A stretch of DNA of 64,000 nt from Periconia sp. R9002 (Eukaryota > Ascomycota > Dothideomycetes > Pleosporales > Periconiaceae): NCBI GenBank assembly GCA_023627715.1, contig JAMAHW010000019.1, positions 1 to 64,000 on the forward strand, in the 5' to 3' direction. A program made the position numbers and the translations under genes. Below the pieces are notes generated by a model. The model worked only from the letters and a program-made list of their open reading frames with translations. It had not been told where the DNA came from and searched no databases. Below, piece by piece: positions 1 to 10,744 of the stretch; the first letter of the stretch is position 1; each line of letters begins with the position of its first letter.

Positions 1-2665
1 AAATAGTTTTAAGCTTTATATAAGTATTATAAAGCTATTTATATTTTTTTTAAAGTATTTATATTTTACTTACTATTTTTTAATAGTAACTTAGAAGTTT
101 AGTAATATAGATTCTAATTATATAGATAGCTTAAGTTATACTTATATATAGACTTACTTAGTTTCTAACTACTTAATATAAGCTTAAAAATTATTAATTT
201 TTTTTAGTTACTTAAAAAAAAGCTTATTAGTAATAAGTATAAAATTAGTAAGTTTATTAGTAAAAATATATAATATAAGTATCTAAATAGTAAAAGTAAA
301 GCTAGCTTAGTTCTACTAAGTTACTATAGCTTATTAGTAGTATATATTTTAGGTCTATTTTTTAAAAAGTAATTTATAGGACTTATAAAACTACTAAAAG
401 TATAAGTTAACTTATATATATTAGTTTATAAGCTTTATAGTATTATTAGAAGTTTTAATATTTTTAAATAAGCTAAGTAATTTAAGTTTATTAAAAAGTA
501 TTTTAATAGTATCTTTTTTAAGTTCTATATTAATAGACTAGCTACTTTTTATTATAACTAAGTTATCTATAAATAAAGAGTTAAAAAAAGAAGAAAAGAA
601 AAGAGTATAATAAGTAAAAAAAGCGTATAAAAAAGTTAAATTATAGATTAATATTTACTAAAAAAAAAAAAAGCTAATAAAAAACTAATATAAAAGTACT
701 ATAAAAAAAAGTAGATTTTTAGTAGTATAAAGTTAGGTTATAGTAGTATCTAAAGTATTAATAAGTTATTTACTAGCTAAAGTAAAAAAAGTGTCTATAT
801 TACTTATATTATAATATAACTAGAAACTAAGTATAAGCTTACTTTTATAGTTAAGTAAGAGTTAACTAGAGTTTAATATTATATTTATTAAAGATTAGTA
901 AAAGCTAATACTATAAAAGTAGTAAGTAAAATATAAAAAGCTATAAAAAACTATAAAAAAAAAAGTAGTTTTAAGTTAATAAAAAAAAATTTCTAAAAAA
1001 ACTATAGTTTTTTATATTAGGTAGTAGCTAAAGCGCTATACTTACTTAGGCTATATAGCTTACTAAAAAAAGAAAAGTAAGAATAAAAAAAATTATATAA
1101 AACTAAAGTATTAATTATAAATAAAAAAAGCCTATTAAGTTAATTACTTAGTAAAAAAGTTAGCCTTTTTTTATATTTAGAGGCTAATACTATTAATATA
1201 CTTACTAGAGTAAACTATAGCTTATATTATAAAGTAGTAAAGCTAGCTTATTACTCTTTAGTAGTACGCTAAGTACCTACTTAGTAATTTTTACTAGCTA
1301 GTACCTTTAGTAACTATAGTAAAGAAAAACTATAGGCCTATAATAATTATATAAAAGAATTTTTTATAGTAGTACTTTATTATATAAAAGTAGTTATATA
1401 AGTAGAGAATAGATTAAATAAAATAAAATATATAAAAGTAGCTTTAGAGCTAAAAATAAAATAAAGTATAACCTATTTAGTAAAAAAGAAAAAGTACTAT
1501 ATATAAAAAGATCTAGGCTAACTAAGTAGCTAAGTAAGTAGCTAACTAATTACTAGCCTAGTTCTAAAAAAGAAAGGTATCTTAAAAAATAACTATAATA
1601 AGATTAATAATATTTTAGTAACTAGTAACTTAGTATAAATAGTTATTAATACTATAAAGACTACGCTAGATTACTATATTACTTATTAAATTAAGTAGTT
1701 AAATATATAATAGTATAGGCTACTTTTTACTATTCTTTTCTAAGTCCTATTACTATTAAGATCTCTATTTACTACTAATAGCCTACTATTAGTAAAAACA
1801 CTAATAAGTTTAAATAACTAATTAAATAAAAGATATCCTCTAATCTATAAATATAGGCCTTAAATAACTTATTTACTATTTTTATTAGTATTAAAATAAT
1901 ATAAGAAAATATAGTTTAGTACTTAAGTAAGCTATACTAAGATAAAAGTATACTATATATAATAATAAGAATATCTAATTATAATTACTTTAAAGTAGAT
2001 ATATATAAATAAAATAGAATACTACTAATCTATATACTTTTAAAAAAGAATAGAAAACTTTATAAAAAGTTACTTATAATAGTTAAGTAAAACTAAAGAG
2101 AACTTAATCTTTAAAAGAACTTAGTATATTTATACTAACTTAGTATAAAATTATAGTATTATATAACTATTAAGTATAATAAGAAAGTAGAAATAGTATT
2201 TATCTAATAGTAGAGTATTCTTTTAAGATAGTTAAGGATAAAGATATCTTTAGGTAGAGTATATACTAATAAAAAGAAGGTGTTTTTAGATATACTTAAG
2301 TAGTAATAGTATAAAGTATAGCTTAATTAAATATAGTATATATAATTATATATTTAGAATTATTATTAAATAGAATATAGAATTAATAATAGTATAGTAA
2401 AAGCTATAAAATTAGATAATATAAATATAATTTAGTTTATTATAGTAGCTTTACTATAAATACTATAAATAGAATAAAAAGAATATTAACTATTTAAAGT
2501 AATAGCTCTAAGCTCTAGTAATTACTAGAAGAGTAAAGAGGTTATAAAAAAGAAAATACTTTAATAATAAAAAATAAAATACTTAATAGGTCTTTTTAAT
2601 ACTTATAATAAACTTAAAAACTAATACTTAAGGCCCTCTAAATAAGTCCTTAGTACGTACTAGCT
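1..2665. repeat. AT-rich RIP-degraded repeat relic
   Basis: The whole stretch is A+T rich and almost lacks CpA and TpG: reading every line I found only three such dinucleotides (near 792, 1799 and 2281), while TpA is everywhere. This is the footprint of repeat-induced point mutation, which turns CpA into TpA on both strands of duplicated DNA in ascomycetes. All six frames are broken by TAA and TAG, and no protein family can be read. It is most likely an old transposon or several nested ones, but the class cannot be told. The change to normal composition is abrupt, around 2650, next to the stop codon of the thioesterase-like gene. Confidence 0.88.
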
Positions 2666-3626
2666 CTATGTAACAACAGCTTTCATAGTTGCAGCCTGCC
2701 TAGGCTCAATAAACAACGCCTCTCCTTCTACGAGCACAACACCTTCCTTTTCGCCTTCTTTAGGTAGACTCTCTAATCGACCTTTGACCCACGCTTTTCT
2801 ACCCTCGACCCTCGTAGTCTGTGCTTTCATTACCACAACCTGCCTTGCCATCACAGGCTTTTTATAATCAATTTTCAAGCTCGCTGTCACGGCGACCTTG
2901 TTAGGCAGCGCGGGAAAGCAGCACCGCCCGAGGCCTTCATCTAGTAGTGTAGCGAGAAGCCCGCCGTGCACAATGCCGGGGTGGCCACAAAGTGCGTTTC
3001 CCAAGTACTGCAACGAGACGTACTCGGCACCATCTGCGGTCTGGAATTGGACCGGAGGCACCGCAATCATATCGCCTCCAAGCAGTGTACCGCCCGTGAG
3101 GTTCTGGTGCCTCATAGCTTCTGGGATTTTAAGGTGCGGCCTGCTGGCGGTGAATCTTCCATCTTGAAGCAGAGAGCGTGTGAGTGGGTGCGAGAAAATT
3201 TGAGATTCTACGGCCTCAAGCTCAGCCGTGGCGGGTGTGTATATTGTAAGCGTCTCTTCGTCTGTTGGAGGATTGACAATGGCCTTTGCGGTAGGAAGTG
3301 CTGGTGCGCCCATTATGCTGAAGCCAAAAGTGAAGGTAAGGAGCGTTAAAGCCGCGACAAGGGGTAGGCGGATATAGAGGGGGCGGCGGGTGCTTGTCGT
3401 GCTCGTGGTCCCAGACTTTGAGAATGGTGGAGATGGACGTAACGGTTGAATTTGTGCTATTGGACTGTTTGTCAACTTTGTCAAAACTCTAATTGAATCG
3501 AGCAGTGTATGATTATTCGTAACACTCACATTTGATGTTCAGATTGGTAGTCAACTTCCTTTGATTTGAGATTTCCAGCCCGCTACTTTTAATCCATTGT
3601 CGACTAAATGCAGGTGTGAGTCGCAT
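2666..3626 (-). CDS. membrane-anchored hotdog-fold thioesterase (PaaI/4HBT type)
   Basis: The C-terminal half carries the hotdog thioesterase signature: GHPGIVHGGLLATLLDEGLG, then a strand with the VTASLKIDYKKPV pattern. This family hydrolyses acyl-CoA thioesters. A hydrophobic segment (RLPLVAALTLLTFTFGFSI) lies before the domain, as in fungal mitochondrial members of this family. The open frame has no ATG before the membrane segment, so a 5' exon is needed. A phase-compatible model starts at ATG 3626 (MRLTPAFSRQW, a presequence-like basic N-terminus), uses a GTGAGT donor at 3529 and an acceptor ending at 3457, and gives 295 residues. The 5' part is inference; an alternative internal ATG lies at 3313. 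The stop codon sits next to the RIP-mutated island, so almost the whole 3' UTR must lie in damaged DNA. Confidence 0.72.
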
Positions 3627-4404
3627 TTTTATACCAATGGGGGGCGGCAAAAGAACACGGGACCCTAGCACACCGCCAATAGATGCAGACCTAACAACGG
3701 CATACATGGCAGACGGTCCACTGAAGACACTAAGAAAGGTTTTGCGTAGTCCCAGTGCGGTGAAATGCGGTGACCAGATGAACCCGAAGGTATTCAAGGC
3801 GCGCACGGACCAATTACCCTCGGCCGGAATTTGTCTACTTATCCTTATCAACACTTTTTCACCTCGGCTCAACTAGACAAGGCCACACGACTACCTATGT
3901 ATGTATGTACTTGAGCTAGATCGACGAAAGTTCGTGTTGTCAAGTGTTTCAACTGTGGCGACACTTTGGATACCATGGAAGATGATTTGTACATATATTT
4001 ACATTAGACCTCGCTCCGCAGTCAGCGAGTATCTCTGCACCGCTCAAATCTATGTACATATGTCTACACTGTACACAGGACGACTCCAACGCAACATTAA
4101 ATCGTTTAACCTCTAGAATATAGTACATAGATGAGAGTGGGGAAAAAGATTGTACCGATTGCATACCAATATTGGTATGCAGCAAAGGGATTCCTGTGCC
4201 CACTCGCACCCCCAGTCGAACATTCAGCTCTAGGAAGTGAACTCCCTCGAAAATGGAAAGGCTATATGAGAATCAATGACCTTTTTAGACGCCGGAATTG
4301 CCGTTGAAGAACCGCCAGTACCACCTGGAATGATGCGAAATAAAAGCTGGAAAGGAATAATGGTAATGATACAAGGGTGAAAATTTGACGAGCGTCTCGC
4401 CTCA
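3627..4404. other. intergenic, promoter side of thioesterase gene and 3' side of TIM44
   Basis: No convincing gene. The stretch holds a 20-bp perfect palindrome at 4161-4180 (listed separately) and several TATGTA/TACATA-rich runs around 3897-4070. Short open frames here lack family motifs and look random. Confidence 0.5.
4161..4180. repeat. 20-bp perfect palindrome with two opposed CCAAT boxes
   Basis: GCATACCAATATTGGTATGC reads the same on both strands. Its centre holds CCAAT and ATTGG back to back, so one site presents a CCAAT box in each direction. It lies about 225 bp downstream of the TIM44 stop and about 535 bp upstream of the proposed thioesterase start. A CCAAT-binding (HAP complex) role is inference only. 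Confidence 0.6.
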
Positions 4405-6117
4405 TCAATAATAATCCCTGGCACTCTTTTGCAACTCAATAAACCTCCATCCTCGGGTCTCTGGGTTGCTCACATCATCTGGTATCCGAGTTACACCAAT
4501 CGCGTATGTAACCTGTTGGACCTTGTCGTCCATTCCAGCGGCCAGTTCACCCGTCTTTGCATTCTTGTAAGTGTGCACTTCTTGTGTACGGCAGGTGATG
4601 ATGAAGACGGGGATATCCCCTGGTTCCAAAAGGCGCGCGTTCAGAATGTCCACATTTCTGATGTCAACAATGCGTCCATCCGACTTCAAGCCAGCTGTGG
4701 TGTACTGTTGCATCAGGGCAGCATACACTTGGTATTGCGCCGCCGATAGCCACAGCTTCAACACCTCTACGTCGCCCTTGACATACGCATCTAATACTTC
4801 TGGTAAAATGTATTCGCGCATTTCAGTCAGGAAGGGTTCTAGCTGAAAGGCCGGATCCATTTCACGGAATTTTTTGATGACCATGGCAGTTTCGTTCTCG
4901 GCGAAGAAGCCAGTGATGCGGTCCGAGATACTGCGTGCGGTAGAGATGAGCGGATTATCCGACTCATTATATGTACTTTTCATATCAGAAAAGTGTCTGG
5001 CAAGCTTCGAATTCTCCTTGAAGTCCCGCCAAACTTCTTTATAACGTGCGTCTTTGTGTAATGTGACATTCGTACCAGCGCTGTTCAAGTTAGGGATGAT
5101 GAAAGACGATTGGTATTCGAGCACTCACTTTGGGTCTTCTTCCATGGGACCTTGCGGTTTTTGGCCGCCAGTTCTTTGTAGCTCGTTCAATTCTCTCAAT
5201 TCTCGTCTCCTTTTACGCTCCTCTTTCTCAATCCACCCGCCGTATCTTGATGAGCTACCATCATCCACAGTTTCTTTGACCGCTTTGAAGGCTTTGGATC
5301 GACGTACAGGTCGGGATACATACTCGAGACCGGACCCTGTTGCACTTGCGACTTTGCGGACACCTTTAACTGGAGTAGTTTCCCAAGTCCATGCCGCGCC
5401 CTGGCCAATCGCTTTCCCGGTAGTTTTTAACGCTTCAGAAGTCGTAGACGCTGCGGCATCAGTAACTTTGGTGTATGTAGTCTTGGCCTTTTGCACAGTT
5501 GGATTCTGTGTGAAGTCGTTCACCCCAGCCGATAATTGTTTGGTGGATTCGTTCCATTCCTTGGAGGCTTGGAACTCCGTCCTCAGTGTCTCAGTGAAGA
5601 CCTGCCATGGAGTCTTATCGCCATGAGGTGGTGGCGGGGGCGCATCCTTCTTCTTCTCCTTGGTGCCATCCTCTCCCTCTTTTTGTTCACTCGGCTCTTC
5701 TTGATTGGCATCCTTGCTCCCATCCCGATCCGTCTGCTGTTCGCCCTTTTTCTCTTCACTGGTGCCTTCGAACGCGGATGATTGTTGCTGTGAACTGGGA
5801 GGGGCCCTTTTTGTATCGCCTTCGGATTGCTTCTGCGCCTGCTGGTAGAGGGCTGACCTCAAGGAAAAGTGACGAGCGAAGTTGGCGGCGGTGAAGAGGC
5901 CAGCGTTTTGGGGCAAAAATTGGTTGCGCAAAAGGACAAGAGAAGAGGGTGGAGATTCATATGGCAAATTAGATTTTGGCAGAGTCGCTAACAAAGAGTA
6001 GGACGAGGACGAGGCTGGCAACCGCCTGGGGATGGACGTTCGTATGTGAATGCTGGACGATAGTCTAGAGCTCCATACTGCCCTTGCCGACAGAGCGCTT
6101 GTCATTGATGGCCTCAT
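4405..6117 (-). CDS. TIM44: mitochondrial import inner membrane translocase subunit Tim44
   Basis: Tim44 is a peripheral matrix protein that tethers mtHsp70 to the TIM23 channel and helps drive presequence import. The N-terminus (MRPSMTSALSARAVWSSRLS) is a basic, serine-rich mitochondrial presequence. A charged linker with DAPPPPPPHGDKTPWQVF follows, then the helical Tim44 N-domain and the C-terminal Tim44/MBA1-like membrane-binding domain (for example FREMDPAFQLEPFLTEMREY). One 48-bp intron at 5128-5081 (donor GTGAGT, branch CTAAC, acceptor CAG) joins EEDP to NAGTNVTLHKDARYKEVW, which restores the family's continuous sequence. The spliced product is 554 residues, normal for fungi. It is divergent from the mitochondrial uS11 gene, with 255 bp between the start codons. 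Confidence 0.95.
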
Positions 6118-6372
6118 GCTCCGTCAGATAAACAAATACGTAGCAAATGAGAGCAAGAAGTGTCTGCAGCTCCCTTGATAGATGAAGATAAAAGCAATGG
6201 GCGCGTGAGAGGATGAAGCATAGGAGCAGGCGGCAAGACGATTTTCTTTCCTAGTGCGCTCGGACCCCCGGAGCTTCAACTTTTCAATACGATCTTCAAC
6301 ACGGTGCACTACACCCAACCTCCATCAACCCCCTGCGGATGGGAAACTACTGCCCGCTCATCAAAATACATC

Positions 6373-7038
6373 ATGAGCAAGTCTACAGCTCTTCACGTCC
6401 TCAAGGCAATATCAGCCCCACTGTCGTCACCGCTGCCCATATCATGCCGCGCTACGATTTCCATTATGCCTGCCTCGGCAGCCCTGCGTCCGTTCTCTAG
6501 CACTGCTCGTGTCTCCGCCTCATCGTCGATGAAAATGTTTGGCGGTGGCATCGACCAGGCCCCGGACTCCCAGTTTCGACGCGCCAGTGACAATGATTTC
6601 AAAGCAATGGTTCCCGATCACAGCTACGTGGACTTAGCGGAGCAAGAATGGCAACCCGACACACGATATCACCTACACATATACTCGCACAAACACAACA
6701 CGCACATTACCTTTACGAAACCCAACCGCGACGCCATCATTTCTCTCTCATGTGGGAATATTGGATTCAAAGGGGCTGGCCGATCATCATACGATGCCGC
6801 TTATCAACTAGCAGCATATGTCATCGCACGAATTCAGGATTTGGGCCATATCCCCCAAATCGAAAAGCACAAGTTGGAGCTAGTCTATCGAGGCTTTGGG
6901 CAAGGGAGAGAGGCCGTAACAAAGGCTATTCTGGGCACCGAAGGGGCGAAGATAAGATCGCACATTGTTAAGCTCTCCGACTCTACCAGGCTGAAGTTTG
7001 GCGGTACAAGAAGTAAAAAGCCAAGGAGGTTGGGTTAA
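6373..7038 (+). CDS. MRPS18: mitochondrial small-subunit ribosomal protein uS11m
   Basis: Component of the mitochondrial 37S ribosomal subunit platform, homologous to bacterial S11; the yeast name is MRPS18. The C-terminal 120 residues show the S11 fold: HITFTKPNRDAIISLSCGNI, then GFKGAGRSSYDAAYQLA, and a basic end, FGGTRSKKPRRLG. The first 50 residues are rich in Ala, Ser and Arg with no acidic residue and contain RPFSSTARVSAS, a typical matrix-targeting cleavage region. The start is the ATG at 6373, giving 221 residues; the frame is open upstream but holds no earlier ATG. No intron is needed. It shares a short divergent promoter with TIM44. Confidence 0.93.
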   Translation: MSKSTALHVLKAISAPLSSPLPISCRATISIMPASAALRPFSSTARVSASSSMKMFGGGIDQAPDSQFRRASDNDFKAMVPDHSYVDLAEQEWQPDTRYHLHIYSHKHNTHITFTKPNRDAIISLSCGNIGFKGAGRSSYDAAYQLAAYVIARIQDLGHIPQIEKHKLELVYRGFGQGREAVTKAILGTEGAKIRSHIVKLSDSTRLKFGGTRSKKPRRLG

Positions 7039-7205
7039 GGAGAGTGCATTATCGAATGTAGATGGCCTCTCTTGTAGGGCTGGCACTGTATGTAACATTG
7101 GGCAGAATTTGTACAACATGGCATCACTCGGCGCATATGTCTTTGTCTTTACCATACGGCACCACATGTGACGTAAAGGACAAGTGTTTCACTTTTGATA
7201 TCCTA

Positions 7206-8075
7206 CTACGGTATTCTTTTCGGGAGGGGTGCCCTTTCTGCAGGAGGAATCTCCCGATTGCTAGTGTCTTTGTGTACGAGCCTGGGTGCATGGTTTCTCA
7301 CTTGATATTTCGGACTCCCTATGGAGTTTCTCTGCTCGCCTGTGCCATTTCTGCTGCTTGTGCCAAGTCCTTCATCTTCTTCTGCCCAATCCTCTGCTTC
7401 GTTCTCGCGCAGTCGTCGCCTCTGGTCGTGCCGCAGCATAGACGATCTTTCATCTTCAAAGTCCTCATCTAGGAGCTCTCCATCAGCCGTGTGATCGGGT
7501 GGTGCGATCCATTCCCGTGGTACCACGCAGGGAAGAGCTACGCCTATGGTAGCGGCGCGATTCAGCCATCCCGGAGCGGAACGACCCGTCAGCTTCTCGC
7601 AGAGGTAAGATGTAAAGTGATTGCAGTTTTTAGTGAGGAGGTTGTACGAGGTGCCCATGAATTGTTGGGAGGCCTGATGAATTAGTCGTGCGTTGTGTCT
7701 AAAAGCCAGGCACCGGCATACCTGGTGAATAATATCATTAAGTTCCTCCTCGGGACGAAATGAGAAGCCGTGGAGGATGGCATGTCTAAATGTTCCGCCA
7801 GGTGGCACCTGGCCGGGCTTGGTGAAGTAAACACCAGTCATGCCGCGCTGGTCATGCCCTCCGTATGCATACTCTCTATCACCAATAACTACACCCGAAT
7901 GTAGCAGAGAACTTCCGATGGCCCACAGTACAGTCGAAACTTTGCCTGGGGGCAGCAGGTCGTATATGTGGATCTTGACTTCGGTTCTTTGAAGAGAGAG
8001 TGTACTTCGATGGTTCGCAGAGCTCTTGCGGACGGGTTTCGGTCTGGTTGACGACGACATGGCGGACTTGAACAT
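7206..8075 (-). CDS. PPPDE/DeSI-type cysteine peptidase (DUF862)
   Basis: 289 residues without an intron. The PPPDE fold is clear in residues 33-190: VKIHIYDLLPPGK, the histidine motif LLHSGVVIGDREYAYGG (His59) and the cysteine motif NLLTKNCNHFTSYLCEKLTG (Cys151). These are the two catalytic residues of the family, whose studied members remove SUMO or ubiquitin, or cleave S-palmitoyl groups, from proteins. The fold ends near CVVPREW. The last 100 residues are acidic and low in complexity (EDWAEEDEG) and look disordered. A second in-frame ATG at 8060 could also serve as start. The substrate cannot be told from sequence. Convergent with the uS11m gene. Confidence 0.88.
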   Translation of the reverse strand: MFKSAMSSSTRPKPVRKSSANHRSTLSLQRTEVKIHIYDLLPPGKVSTVLWAIGSSLLHSGVVIGDREYAYGGHDQRGMTGVYFTKPGQVPPGGTFRHAILHGFSFRPEEELNDIIHQVCRCLAFRHNARLIHQASQQFMGTSYNLLTKNCNHFTSYLCEKLTGRSAPGWLNRAATIGVALPCVVPREWIAPPDHTADGELLDEDFEDERSSMLRHDQRRRLRENEAEDWAEEDEGLGTSSRNGTGEQRNSIGSPKYQVRNHAPRLVHKDTSNREIPPAERAPLPKRIP

Positions 8076-9000
8076 GTGGTGAGGTGGAGTATGTAAGTAG
8101 GTAGTGTATGAAGTTTACGTAGGGTAAGTACCCTAGGGCGGTGAAGCCAGGTACATGCAATGCCTGAAGTCAGTTCGGTTGACGCGCACGCGACACTAAC
8201 TAGGTATTAGAGGAGCGTAGCCGCGCTTATGGCATGAAACGAGGAGGGAGTAACTAGAATGTACATATGCACTGGTAGGAATCGGAGGTTTGGCAAGTTT
8301 TGCCGCGTGTCGAACAGGTGGGCGAAGGGTGAAGGTCATGAGGCCGGGAGGGATGCGCTGCATTGGGTGGTTAGTCAGTTAGCATGAACCGCCGTCGCAT
8401 CATCTAGGTAAATGTATGTGGGCCATGTCCCTATGCCGTGACATTGATACATGCATACATACATATGTACAGAGCTGTACATGTAACTAGGTACCTTACA
8501 AACGCATGGCATACATGCAGCACGACAACATTGAAGTGGTCCACCCAGTTCCTGTGCACAGTCCGGCCGCACGCGCACAGATCAGAGCCTTGCACGTGAT
8601 GTCGCTTAGCAGCAGACCACGTGATTTGGGCCCTACTTGGGACAAAAAGGAAGTGCAGAAGGGATGAAGAAAAATTATTCGATTCCATCCGATTCGATTT
8701 GGTTGTTTGCAGCCTCCACTCCCATCCCAAAGCGAGGTAGGCGAGGCGAGGCAAGCAAGGCACCGAGCGACCGCAGGGAAAAGTCAGCAACTGCGTTTTC
8801 TCCGCTACCCCTCCCTCCTCATCAGCTACATGCCCACCTGCACTACTCTGCTTTTTTCTTCTTCTTTTGCGATACCCACTTTAAACCGTGCAGCAGCAAG
8901 CACTGCTCTCGAATTTTTCATCCTCTCACTCCGCTCCAATCTTCGCGCCTCCATCCCCCTTGTTACTGTCCGCACATACGCCAAAGGCAAGGTCCGAAAA
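8076..9000. other. divergent intergenic region between PPPDE gene and OLA1
   Basis: 925 bp holding the promoters of two divergent genes. It contains two CACGTGAT sites (8593-8600 and 8618-8625), TAGGTA-type palindromic runs around 8400-8495, and a pyrimidine-rich stretch before the OLA1 start. From 8707 the OLA1 reading frame is open upstream of its canonical ATG (see findings). Confidence 0.6.
8593..8625 (+). promoter_or_regulatory. pair of CACGTGAT motifs upstream of OLA1
   Basis: Two copies of CACGTGAT in the same orientation, at 8593-8600 and 8618-8625, about 400 bp upstream of the canonical OLA1 ATG. CACGTG is the core site of bHLH factors such as Cbf1, and extended forms are common near fungal housekeeping genes. 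The spacing and orientation suggest a functional pair; the bound factor is not known. Confidence 0.5.
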
Positions 9001-10527
9001 ATGCCTCCCAAGAAAGCTGTCAAGGAGGAGAAGATCCTTCTCGGCAGACCAGGCAACTCTCTCAAGAGTGGCATCGTAAGTAGGCCCCCATGCTACTTGT
9101 TTTATCGTCTGCCATTCTTACGTTAACAGTAGATGCCAGGTTGGCCTCGCGAACGTCGGTAAATCCACCCTCTTCCAGGCAATTACAAAATGTCATCTCG
9201 GCAACCCAGCCGTAAGTCCAGACCCTTTTCATTGCCCACAAGTAGCCCGTCTGTCAGTGCACTACATCTTCGTCTCTTGCTATCAGCATCGCTCACAAGC
9301 GCAGAATTTTCCCTATGCCACCATCGATCCAGAAGAAGCCCGTGTCATCGTCCCCGACGAACGGTACGACTGGTTGGTAGAGCACTACAAGCCCAAGTCT
9401 CAAGTCCCCGCCAACTTAACGGTTTATGATATTGCCGGTCTTACCAAGGGCGCTTCTACTGGTGCAGGACTCGGAAACGCCTTCTTGTCCCACATTCGCG
9501 CTGTCGATGCCATCTTCCAAGTCGTCCGATGTTTCGACGATGCCGAAATCATTCATGTCGAGGGTGACGTCGATCCTATCCGCGATTTGGATATCATCAG
9601 CGAGGAATTGCGTCTGAAAGACATCGAATTTGTTGAGAAAGCGCTCGAGAAGCTTGTCAAAGAGACACGGCGAGGTGGTCAGAGCTTGGAAATGAAGAAG
9701 ATGAAGGAAGAACAGGCCACAGTGGAAAAAATTCTTGCCATGCTCAAAGACGGTAAAGACGTGAGAAAAGGCGATTGGTCACCGAAAGAGGTATGTATCA
9801 ATTTTGTTCATACCCATTTCGATTCCAAGATGACAAAGAGCGATTGCTCTATAATCCCAGCTCTTTGATGCCTCGTTAACGCCGAGTTTCCTTGAAAAGA
9901 CGTCCAACTCTGACCTTTCCATCGCAACGATTTTGTATTACTCGCAGTACCGATGCGTATGTGCTAACTATCGATCAGGTCGAGGTCATCAACCCTCTCT
10001 TTCTCCTCTCAGCGAAGCCTGTTGTATATCTCGTCAACCTAAGCGAAAAAGACTATATCCGGCAAAAAAACAAGCACCTTCCCAAGATCGCACAATGGAT
10101 CAAGGACAATGCTGCCGGTGATCCAATTCTTCCAGTGTCAGTCTCATTAGAAGAGCGTCTCGGTGCTATGACGGAAGAGGAAGCCGATGAAGAATGCAAA
10201 AAGCTGGGAACCAAATCAGCCCTACCCAAAATCATTGTGACCATGCGGAAGGCCCTCAACCTCGGCAGTTTCTTTACCACGGGCACAGATGAGGTGAGGC
10301 AGTGGACGATACGAAATGGCACCAAAGCTCCCCAAGCTGCAGGTGTGATTCATGGCGATTTCGAGAAAACCTTTATCCAAGCAATTGTATATAACTTCAA
10401 TGTGCTCAAGGAAGAAGGTGATGAAGCAGCTGTCAAAGCCAAGGGTAAAGTTATGACAAAGGGCAAGGATTACGTCGTCGAGGACGGTGATATCCTGCTT
10501 ATCAAGGCTGGTGCTGCCAAGGGTTGA
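9001..10527 (+). CDS. OLA1: Obg-like ATPase 1 (YchF family)
   Basis: OLA1/YchF is a cytosolic P-loop ATPase of the Obg group that associates with ribosomes and affects translation and stress responses. Four exons, 9001-9075, 9140-9211, 9305-9790 and 9979-10527, give 393 residues; animal and yeast OLA1 are close to this length. The G1 loop GLANVGKST is at residues 27-35, created by splicing exon 1 to exon 2. G2 lies in [14 protein letters not shown] and the G3 motif is [10 protein letters not shown]. The NLSEKDYI region replaces the usual guanine-specificity motif, as in ATP-using YchF proteins. The end holds the TGS-like domain and [14 protein letters not shown]. All joins are in phase 0. The ATG at 9001 has A at -3 and matches the family start MPPKK. 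Confidence 0.96.
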
Positions 10528-10744
10528 ATGACCATTCCGATGTGTGGGGGGATGTTCTTGTGGTATCACTCACCTCTTGATTGATGCTGGGAAGTTAGCA
10601 TATAGATTTGGAAGTGCTCCATTTCAGAGGAGTTTGCTAATACACCTGAACACCAAACAAATAATCAAAAAAAGTCATACCCCATATCAAGGCAAATGCC
10701 AACCCACGCTCCGTTTTGTATGTTGAATGTCAATCTTTAGTACT

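Noticed and set aside
1..2665. Search for a readable transposase or reverse transcriptase in the AT-rich island
   Set aside because: Stops in every frame and loss of CpA/TpG make any family assignment guesswork.
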